Below, in pieces: positions 9,935 to 17,133 of a DNA stretch of 64,000 bases. The stretch covers positions 21,583 through 85,582 of the forward strand of contig MKTX01000013.1 of NCBI GenBank assembly GCA_001898465.1, written 5' to 3'. The DNA comes from Sphingobacteriales bacterium 39-19. Its GTDB lineage: Bacteria; Bacteroidota; Bacteroidia; Chitinophagales; Chitinophagaceae. How positions within the stretch are numbered: position 1 is the stretch's first letter; each line of letters begins with the position of its first letter. Below the pieces are notes generated by a model that worked only from the letters and a program-made list of their open reading frames with translations, was not told where the DNA came from and made no database searches. The translations under genes were made by a program, and so were the position numbers.

Positions 9935-10126
9935 TCATAAAGAATCGGCTTTTGCGAAGCCGCTGATAAAATTATTTCCTTTATCAAATATTAAATCCCA
10001 CGCTCTATCCACCCCCATCGTATAAAACACATACTCTCCCGGATGATCAGGATCGGAATAGATACCGAATCTTCTGTTACCCTCAACAAGATGTATATGA
10101 CATCGGAAGGTGGCACTGCATTTCAT
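9935..10126 (-). pseudogene. Displaced C-terminal fragment of the neighbouring lipoprotein
   Basis: A 63-codon open frame whose residues from VEGNRRFGIYSDPDHPG to MGVDRAWD nearly repeat part of the C-terminal region of the lipoprotein at 10571-12509 (VAGNRRFGIYSDPDHPG to MGVDRIWD). The tail after this block then differs completely (DLIFDKGNNFISGFAKADSL). The first few residues before the block are unrelated and there is no promoter or signal peptide. It is best read as an orphan C-terminal cassette left behind by recombination, as is known downstream of polymorphic toxin genes. It is probably not expressed alone. Confidence 0.7.
10005..10093. repeat. 89-bp repeat, displaced copy
   Basis: This block matches 10824-10912 in the same orientation at 80 of 89 positions by eye (about 90%), with no gaps. 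It encodes the shared FGIYSDPDHPGEYVFYTMG segment. Confidence 0.85.
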
Positions 10127-10130
10127 GAAA

Positions 10131-10577
10131 CTACCTAATTTTACTTAATTTATGGTATGCAAAATCCAATAGTGGGATATAAATCCCAATAGCTCCCGAT
10201 ATAATTGCAATTTTGATAAATTCTACAATTGTAATTGAGCCGATGGTGTTTACAGACACTATAATTCCAATCCAAATACCCAATAAAATACCCCAAATTA
10301 ACAAGAAAACCAGTTTATGATTTTGAATCCGTATCTGAAATAATGATTGCATTACCCAATAAAATACTAAATATCCCAATATAAGAAAGGGAAATACCTG
10401 AACCGCCATCTTTACAAAATAGAACCAATCATTATACCTTTCTGAATTCCAATTATTACCCCATCTAAAATAAAATTTCAGCTTACTATAAATGTACATA
10501 ATTGAAGCTGCGATTATAGAACTTAAAATCCACAATAGAATGAATCTAATAAATAGACTCTTGATATACTTTAGCAT
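10131..10577 (-). CDS. Small four-helix membrane protein (candidate immunity protein)
   Basis: The 148-residue protein has four hydrophobic segments (about residues 10-29, 50-73, 85-107 and 112-138) and a short basic C terminus, YHKLSKIR. I recognise no family. Its ATG (10577) overlaps the stop codon of the large lipoprotein gene upstream (ATGCTAA), so translation is probably coupled. A small membrane protein directly after a variable C-terminal domain is the layout of toxin-immunity pairs; that role is inference only. The paralogous locus at 13-15 kb also has a small gene in this place, but with an unrelated sequence. Confidence 0.7.
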   Translation of the reverse strand: MLKYIKSLFIRFILLWILSSIIAASIMYIYSKLKFYFRWGNNWNSERYNDWFYFVKMAVQVFPFLILGYLVFYWVMQSLFQIRIQNHKLVFLLIWGILLGIWIGIIVSVNTIGSITIVEFIKIAIISGAIGIYIPLLDFAYHKLSKIR

Positions 10578-12509
10578 CCCAACCTCCTCTTTAATTCAAC
10601 AAAATCAATTTCTCCTTTCAAATATTTTTCAACATCTGCCCATTTGGGCCGTGCAATAGAATTACGGTTTGAATAATATGATGAAGAGCCACCATGTTGT
10701 TGAATGAATTGAATCATTCCTTCCTGCAAACTAGACCAGAGATCATCAGCAGCATCAAATCCATTTTCTTCGGTAACCTGTTCTTTAAACCAATTTCCAA
10801 ATGCGAATGTGCCATCCCAAATCCTATCCACCCCCATCGTATAAAACACATACTCACCCGGATGATCAGGATCGGAATAAATACCAAACCTTCGATTACC
10901 CGCAACGGGATGTTCGAAATCAAGCGGAGTTTGCATGGTACTTACTGTAAAATAATTGGTTTGATACCCTCCGGAATTATATCGTGTATATCCCGATTCA
11001 ATAACACTGCCATCAGCGCCCGGCAGATTACCTAATATCAAATGCCACAAAGATCCGATGGACGCTTCGTATGGTGCCAGGTATTTTGCGGTGTCAATAA
11101 ACAGTCCTGCACCCGCTCCATAATCCCAATAGGGTCCAAAGCTCATTCCAAGGTTAGGAACAATAAATGAATTTATCCTGGTTCTGAAATACTCAAGCAG
11201 ACTTTCAGAAGTAAAGCCCGCGGGCATTTGTGTAATCCTTACCGGGAAGAAATCACAGTTTACGATGCCCCCGTACGCATCTTCCAACGATTGGATATTG
11301 AAATTGTCCACTATCCAGTTTGGCGCTACATTCCTGATGGAATCTATCCTATCCATTACATATTGTGATGGTTTGAACTGTGCTACGTTTTGCCACATAG
11401 AGCCATACTGCTCCAGGGGCATGATGTTTAGGCTGTCGCAGGGCAGCAGGGCCTGAGGGAAATTCAGGAGTATTTGCTGCATCTCTGCAATTCGTGAATA
11501 AAGATACCCATTTGCATCTCGTCCTCCCGGCTCTCCTTCTATTGGCACCGGTATCCCTGTACAAGGGTTCTTCCATATACCGGTTTCAATATCAGGCACA
11601 ATTCTTACCCAGCCTCTGCCACTGCCGCAAATTGTTGGTAGGTTATTAGGTGGGTTTGGTGTGGTTGGGTTTGTTCCAGTACCCCCGCCGCTACCACTGC
11701 CAGGCGTAATGGTGGGTGGTATTGGTACCCATTCACCGGAATCACCATCTCCTTCATAAGTGGTAGATACCCATGTAATGGAACAGATCTCAGGAATAAG
11801 CTCAAAACAATGTTCTGCACCGGGTGGGCAAGATTGCAAGTGCCCACCCGTATGAAAGCCACATACCCAGGTAATAGTAGAATAGGTAGTGGTAAATTTT
11901 TGAACCACATAAAAAGAATCCGGTTTAGGTGTCCCTTGCGGCCAGTTATCAAATAAACGGTTATCTGTGATCTCAAAAATATTTTGTCCCCATATTAAGT
12001 GTTCATATGCCATAATGGTCCCTACAATATCATTTGCATTAGGTGTAGTACGATTGGGGTCTTTATTAAAGCCAAAAGAAGCATATTCTTCTCCCACAAT
12101 AAGTTTGTAAAGGATACTACTATCAATTCTAATATTTAGTATGTCTTTTACATATTGAGCTTCATCTTGCACAATGGGCACTTGTACCAGGCTGTCTTGT
12201 TCATTTCCTTCTCCTCTGTTAGTTGCATTAAATTTTCTTTTTTTAAATTGAGCAAATTCCCAAAGAGGGTACCCTTCACTAGCAATAAATTCTTTAATAA
12301 ATGGATGATTTTTATTTTTTAGTTTCAGGTCTTCCACTATGCGCTTTAATTCCGGACGAGCATTTGCCGGTAGTTTAAAAAACCTTTCTTCATTTTGTAA
12401 GTTACTTTTTTGTGCAAAATCTTCTTTTTTACAAGCTGCAAAGAGTACAATTGTTAGGATTGTGAGAATTCCAAAAATTTTTCGGAGAGGGGGGGTAATT
12501 AAATTTCAT
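10571..12509 (-). CDS. Predicted polymorphic surface lipoprotein A, start out of frame across a poly-C tract
   Basis: The lipoprotein frame is open from 12505 to the stop at 10571 (644 codons). It encodes a basic N terminus, a hydrophobic stretch and a lipobox (LTIVLFAAC, then KK), a globular region of about 200 residues shared weakly with the protein at 13494, a Gly/Pro/Thr-rich linker (about residues 270-300) and a variable C-terminal domain ending ELKRRLGC. No ATG, GTG or TTG precedes the signal peptide in this frame; the first is a GTG at 12337, after the lipobox. The promoter-proximal ATG is at 12509, in the frame one base away, joined through C7 (12495-12489). Six or nine Cs would join the frames. 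The C terminus (IARPKWADVEKYLKG) resembles modules I recall from secreted Bacteroidota polymorphic-toxin-like proteins (weak recall). Confidence 0.7.
10824..10912. repeat. 89-bp repeat, copy inside lipoprotein A
   Basis: Partner of 10005-10093, with 9 mismatches in 89 positions. It encodes the conserved block just before the last 70 residues or so of lipoprotein A and marks the point at which C-terminal tails diverge. Confidence 0.85.
12489..12495 (-). repeat. Homopolymer C7 tract at the lipoprotein A start
   Basis: A run of seven G on the plus strand (C on the coding strand) follows ATGAAATTTAATTA. It sits five codons into the reading frame opened by ATG 12509 and decides whether that ATG is in frame with the lipoprotein. 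Confidence 0.8.
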
Positions 12510-12539
12510 AAACGGCGGTTAGGGTTAAAAACTATTTTA

Positions 12540-12569
12540 CAAACATAGGCAATATTCCATTACAAACAA
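12540..12569 (-). promoter_or_regulatory. Promoter of lipoprotein A (TTG-N19-TATGTTTG)
   Basis: On the minus strand TTG (12569-12567) is 19 bases from TATGTTTG (12547-12540). The predicted start point near 12533 leaves a 20-25 base leader before the ATG at 12509, supporting that ATG as the translation start. The surrounding region (12496-12579) is strongly similar to 15032-15117 upstream of lipoprotein B. Confidence 0.75.
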
Positions 12570-12880
12570 TGGGGAAAATATTCGCCCCAGCGCCAAAATT
12601 TAAGTGGGTTAATTGCAAATAGACGATATACTATGATATCACTTTGAAGTGTAGTAACGCACCCATAAGCATTGTGTTTGTTCAAAATAAATGCATCTTT
12701 ATCATACTTTCCAAATATTCTCCCCTGAAATGGATTTTCCAATTCTGTAAATGTTCCTGAAATATTGCTATAGCGGTAATACCAGTCATTAAGGCCTGTA
12801 ATATTTTTAAATACAGGCCAGTTAGTAAATAATATAACTACTGCAGCTAACCAATACCAACGCTTTGGTTCGTGGCACAA
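12560..12880 (-). CDS. Small one-helix membrane protein, orphan immunity-like gene
   Basis: About 106 residues with a transmembrane segment near the N terminus (YWLAAVVILFTNWPVF), then a soluble Tyr/Asn-rich part and the motif NPLKFWRWGEYF near the end. The best start visible is TTG 12880; the frame continues upstream to a stop with no ATG, so the 5' end may be damaged. The stop codon lies beside the -33 element of lipoprotein A. I recall similar short membrane proteins with YxYxN and LKFWRW motifs beside Bacteroidota polymorphic toxins, but this is from memory. It may be a remnant immunity gene from an earlier C-terminal cassette. Confidence 0.5.
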   Translation of the reverse strand: MCHEPKRWYWLAAVVILFTNWPVFKNITGLNDWYYRYSNISGTFTELENPFQGRIFGKYDKDAFILNKHNAYGCVTTLQSDIIVYRLFAINPLKFWRWGEYFPHCL

Positions 12881-13041
12881 GAACCAATTTTTCCAACTCT
12901 TTGCCTTGGTTCATGGCATGAAAAATAATTGCTTAGCTACGTACCATAGCATACAATTTTCTTTAAGTTTTCATAACTTAATATAATAAAATCGAAATTT
13001 TTTTTATATTGCTTTTTTGTTTCGTATGCCACGAACCAAGG
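12863..13041. repeat. Three copies of a CCTTGGTTCRTGGCA motif, two direct and one inverted
   Basis: CTTTGGTTCGTGGCA (12863-12877) and CCTTGGTTCATGGCAT (12904-12919) are direct copies. ATGCCACGAACCAAGG (13026-13041) is the inverted copy. The inverted pair brackets an AT-rich core of about 105 bases. The 286 bases between the small membrane gene and the lipoprotein at 13167 hold nothing else that I can identify. Confidence 0.7.
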
Positions 13042-13166
13042 AGCAAGTGTTCCGTACAACTGCGCTCTCATTTCTTGCCCGTTGGGTAAAACGAAACCTT
13101 AGTTATTGGCAGATTTATTTGAATAAAATATAGACTGAACAATATATAACCCATACAAAAATAAAC

Positions 13167-13484
13167 TTAGTATAGCTTGTACTCAATTTTTAATTCTCCA
13201 AGTTTAGCTTTATAAGATTCATATTTCAATATTATATTTTTTTGATACCAATCCGTATGCCAAAAGGTATCCACTTTGCCTCCTGGAATTTTGAAGCCTG
13301 ATATCATAAATGTGTCACTGGAATTTCCTGTAACCTTAATTTTGAGTGTTGTTGGATATTCTTTATTTGACTTTATATTAATTGTCGTGTCCATCCCTAA
13401 TGTATTTAGAGTAATTGAATTTGAACTTGAATTTTCTGTACATGAAATAAATAAACCCAAAAAGAGCATGAAATGATATTTCAT
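13167..13484 (-). CDS. Small predicted lipoprotein (candidate immunity partner of lipoprotein B)
   Basis: The 105-residue protein has a short signal and lipobox (MLFLGLFISC, Cys about residue 15), so a lipid-anchored, probably periplasm-facing protein is expected. The rest is Ser/Thr/Lys-rich and likely all-beta (SITLNTLGMDTTINI, TLKIKVTG, LGELKIEYKLY). No family is recognised. Its start is 9 bases after the stop of lipoprotein B, so the two are co-transcribed. By position it could protect the cell from the C-terminal domain of B; this is inference. Confidence 0.7.
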   Translation of the reverse strand: MKYHFMLFLGLFISCTENSSSNSITLNTLGMDTTINIKSNKEYPTTLKIKVTGNSSDTFMISGFKIPGGKVDTFWHTDWYQKNIILKYESYKAKLGELKIEYKLY

Positions 13485-13493
13485 AAATTGAAT

Positions 13494-15045
13494 TTAATTT
13501 GTTGCAACAAGCTGTGTTGTCAATATAATTTCTGAGCTGGGGCCTAAAGGTGATAATCTTTTTAATTCTCCATTCGGAATCTTATGATTACATAATAGAA
13601 TCATAACAGTTTCTTTAAAAAAATGTCCCGCTTGGCCATTTTGTGAAAGTGTGACGAATAAATCCCTTCCAAACTGATTATTAAATAAATCCATCGTATT
13701 TTCCAGCTGATTACTATTAGGAAAAGTTTCGTGGGCATCACCAAGTAGCTTTGCCAAATGAAGCCCCAAAACTTTTGCATTTAATGCACTAAAGTAAGCA
13801 TGACGAAACGCATCACCATTTCCATTTAAGATTGAATTTGGATAAAGTGATTGAGCTCGATCTAGTGCTTCTTTTGCATTAAATAAATATTGCAATTGCT
13901 TGTACCTAATTAAACCGTCAAAAATTACAAGTTCTTGAGATGACATTTGACCCCGGTAATCTTGTTCAAATAAAAGTATTCCTGCAGACTCTGGGTAAGA
14001 TGCAGGATCTAAATCTGGATCATATTCTGCATCATCCTCTATCGGCACCGGTTCCCAACCAGTACCACCTCCACCACAGCCAGGTTGGACCGCATTTGTT
14101 TGGTTAGTATTATTTCCTTTTGCAAAAGGTGCCGGGTTATTGGGAGTGCCATTACATGGGTCAGGTGGAGTTCCTCCACTTCCAGCATTGCCGCCGTTAC
14201 CGGGTGGTATGCCGGGAGGATTATTTCCCGTTCCGCCGTTTTCTCCTCCTCCAGTACTTCCATCATCAAACCAGCCCCTATAGCAAATATCATATATTTT
14301 TTGGCATAAGCCGCACCCGCTTAAATAGTCACAACCATTCGGTTGGTTATCGCAATAATCAGGCGTGCCACAGTAGTATATGTCTTTACATTCTTCAAAA
14401 TAAGTGTACATATTGTTTGCCGCTATAGAGTCTGTGTTTTTCTCTAAAATAGTAATTTTTTTTGCGCCTGAAGAACCCATCGTTAAAAACAAACTGCTAT
14501 CGGTAATATTAAATGATTTATAACCCAGGCTTCGATTATTAAGCCACATAAAAAATAAAGCATATTTTTCTGCTGTGCTGTCTATTTGTGAAGAACCATG
14601 TACCCTGTTTTTATATTGCCAGTCGCATAAATAATAGAAAGCGGTATCTGTCTGGTTCACAGAAATAACCATGCTGGCATTTACATAATTTTGATTGTCC
14701 CGAACAAAGGGGACATAAAATACCGGGACACCTTCGTTTTCAATTTTAGAAGTGGGTTTTTGTTTTTGTTTAAAGTTTATTATTTTATCCCATCGTGGGT
14801 AGCCAATCTGCTTTACGGTTTTAGCTATAAAATGAAGCGAATCATTTTTTCTTTTAATAAAATTTACCAAAGCATTTTCTACCTGGTCAGTGCTTCGGTG
14901 CAAATTAAAAGAATTTTCTTCGATGATTGTAGTGTTTATAATTTCTGTTGATGAAAACACATCCATTTTTTTACAGGCTGCAAAAACCAATACCGACAAA
15001 CTAATTAAAAGACAAAGTTTGCGGGGGGGGGTAATTAAATTTCAC
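13494..15045 (-). CDS. Predicted polymorphic surface lipoprotein B, start out of frame across a poly-C tract
   Basis: The lipoprotein frame is open from 15041 to 13494. It has a signal peptide and lipobox (LSVLVFAAC, then KKMDVF), an N-terminal region with local similarity to lipoprotein A (IGYPRWDKI versus EGYPLWEFA; FNITDSSLF versus FEITDNRLF), a Cys-rich patch (YYCGTPDYCDNQPNGC) and a long Gly/Pro/Asn linker. The C-terminal domain of about 165 residues contains GDAFRHAYFSALNAK, LGDAHE and MDLFNNQFGRD. Those His/Asp motifs resemble the DUF6973-type domain as I remember it. The promoter-proximal start GTG 15045 is one base out of frame, across C9; eight or eleven Cs would join the frames. 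In-frame TTG codons (e.g. 14999) lie inside the signal peptide and are poor starts. Confidence 0.72.
15023..15031 (-). repeat. Homopolymer C9 tract at the lipoprotein B start
   Basis: Nine consecutive Cs on the coding strand follow GTGAAATTTAATTA, the same context as the C7 tract at 12489. The register error relative to the lipoprotein frame is identical to that of gene A. Confidence 0.85.
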
Positions 15046-15077
15046 AAACTATTGGTTAAGGGTTAAAAACTATTTTA

Positions 15078-15108
15078 CAAACATAGGGAAACATCTCATT
15101 CCAAACAA
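15078..15108 (-). promoter_or_regulatory. Promoter of lipoprotein B (TTG-N20-TATGTTTG)
   Basis: On the minus strand TTG (15108-15106) is 20 bases from TATGTTTG (15085-15078). The predicted start point near 15071 leaves about 25 bases before GTG 15045. The promoter and leader are near-copies of those of lipoprotein A. Confidence 0.75.
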
Positions 15109-15117
15109 TGGGGAAAA

Positions 15118-15484
15118 ACCCTAATTTTTTACGGGAAAAACCCCGTAGTTTGTTTGAATCATTTTTTGTAAAAAAATGTTTGTAATTATTTTTTTAAGAA
15201 TATTATTTTTCAGTTTTAAAAATTATGCAATGTACAATTACAGCTAAAGCCTAAGCTCAGTGAATGAATGTAACCTTGCCATTTCTCAGTTTTAGCCTTC
15301 ACTTTTCGTAATGCAATTTCCTAAAATAAATACAAGTGTAATTAAAGAATGATAAACTACTATAATACATTTATAACAATAGTAAGCTCACTTAAGTATT
15401 ACCAATTTACCTGCATGAAACTGATGTGCCAGTAATCAGGACTATTGGACATATCTTCACCAGGGGTATTAATTTAGTAAAATA
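15118..15484. other. Intergenic stretch without a recognised gene
   Basis: About 365 AT-rich bases lie between the lipoprotein B promoter and the end of the transporter gene. A small hairpin, ACGGG with CCCGT (about 15131-15147), has no U-run after it. I see no coding potential or RNA gene. Confidence 0.5.
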
Positions 15485-17119
15485 TTAATCACAACAATCC
15501 TTTTTACGTAATGAAAAATGTTGTAAAAAGAAGCCCAGTATTAAAACCAGCCCGGCCCCAATGGCATTAAGCCATAAGAATGAAATGATCTCCATTTTAT
15601 AAATTACGATCACAATAATTTCAGAAATTATGGCTGCATAAAAAACGGCATTGGCTTTTACTGATTTTACCCAAAGCGCCATCAGGAAGATGCCCAGGAT
15701 AACACCATAAAAAAGAGAACCCAGGATATTTACAGCTTCTATTAAACTATTGCCGATATTATTGGCAAACATGGCTATAATGATACAAAATATGCCCCAG
15801 CCGAATGTGTACCATTTTGATAATTTTACTTCATCTAAATCTGTTTCCTTTTTTCGTGTATACCGTTTATGAAAATCCACAACTGTACAGGCTGCAAGTG
15901 CATTAAGTGCAGCAGCAATGCTACCCCAGGCCGATAAAAATATAACGGCAAACAATAAGCCGATCAATCCTTTTGGCAAATGATCTTTTACAAATTCTAA
16001 AAAAATAAAGTTGGTATCGTTATTATCTTCACGGGTAAATACCCGGTCCATTTCCTGCTTGTACGCCTCCCGGTATGCCGCAGCGCCGGTTGTATTCTTC
16101 CCGGCTAATGCCTTATGGTATTGCGCCTCAATACTGCTGAGTGTATCCGCATGAGCCGTTTGCATGGCTGCTTCTTTCTTGGCTTTATTAAAATAAACCG
16201 GCGAGCTTGTATGAACATAAAATACAAAAACCAGTACCCCTAATAATAAAATCATGAATTGCATAGGTACTTTTACCAAACCATTCATTAATAATCCCCG
16301 CTGGCTTTCCTTTACATTTTTAGCAGTAATGTAGCGGCCCACCTGGCTGTGATCAGTTCCAAAATAACTGAGGGCAAGAAAAAACCCACCAATAAGCCCG
16401 CTCCAAATATTGTATTTATCATTCCAGTTAAACCCGTTTTCATCAATCCCGGTTGTAATCACATTCATTTTTCCCAATTCTTTAGCCTGTGCCACGGCCC
16501 CGCTAAAACTTAGCCCGCCGGGTAAAATATGAATGATAATAATAAACACTAAAATAAGGGTGATAAACACGATCAGCATTTGCAGCATTTGTGTGTGTGC
16601 TACAGCTCTTGCGCCACCGCTCATGGTATAAATGAGCAACATACCGCCCATGATGATATTGGTGATATAAATATCCCAGCCCATGAGTGAACTTAACACA
16701 ATAGAAGGCGCATAAATGCTAATACCTGTACTTAAACCCCGGCTTACTAAAAAAAGAAAAGCGGTGAAGGAGCGTGTTTTTCCATCAAATCTTTTTTCAA
16801 TAAACTCATAAGCGGTATATACTTTTAGTTTATTAAAAACAGGAACAAAAAAAAGGCTGATCACAATCATGGCAAAAGGGAGGCCAAAATAATATTGTAC
16901 AAAGCGCATCCCATCGGTATAAGCCTGGCCCGGCCCGGATAAATAAGTAACTGCACTGGCCTGGGTACCCATGATACCCAGTAAAACCAGGTACCAGGGC
17001 ATAGAACGGTTACTCAAAAAATAAGCATCTAAATTTTTTGATTTGCGGCTTATATACACCCCATACAAGATGATGGCTGCCAGCACGGTTATCATTATGA
17101 TCCAATCTATCGGGCTCAA
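15485..17119 (-). CDS. Sodium:solute symporter (SSS family)
   Basis: The 544-residue inner-membrane transporter begins MSPIDWIIMITVLAAIILYG and shows the SSS hallmarks: SNRSMPWYLVLLGIMGTQASAVTYLSGPG in TM1-2, GGARAVAHTQMLQM, and YFGTDHSQVGRYI. A hydrophilic insertion of about 65 residues with many Ala/Lys/Asp lies near residues 310-370, between TM segments. The substrate cannot be told from sequence; Bacteroidota relatives move sugars, sialic acid or similar. It starts 14 bases after the PIG-L deacetylase gene, so the deacetylase may make or release the imported compound. That link is inference. Confidence 0.88.
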   Translation of the reverse strand: MSPIDWIIMITVLAAIILYGVYISRKSKNLDAYFLSNRSMPWYLVLLGIMGTQASAVTYLSGPGQAYTDGMRFVQYYFGLPFAMIVISLFFVPVFNKLKVYTAYEFIEKRFDGKTRSFTAFLFLVSRGLSTGISIYAPSIVLSSLMGWDIYITNIIMGGMLLIYTMSGGARAVAHTQMLQMLIVFITLILVFIIIIHILPGGLSFSGAVAQAKELGKMNVITTGIDENGFNWNDKYNIWSGLIGGFFLALSYFGTDHSQVGRYITAKNVKESQRGLLMNGLVKVPMQFMILLLGVLVFVFYVHTSSPVYFNKAKKEAAMQTAHADTLSSIEAQYHKALAGKNTTGAAAYREAYKQEMDRVFTREDNNDTNFIFLEFVKDHLPKGLIGLLFAVIFLSAWGSIAAALNALAACTVVDFHKRYTRKKETDLDEVKLSKWYTFGWGIFCIIIAMFANNIGNSLIEAVNILGSLFYGVILGIFLMALWVKSVKANAVFYAAIISEIIVIVIYKMEIISFLWLNAIGAGLVLILGFFLQHFSLRKKDCCD

Positions 17120-17133
17120 TGTATCATGCTGTT

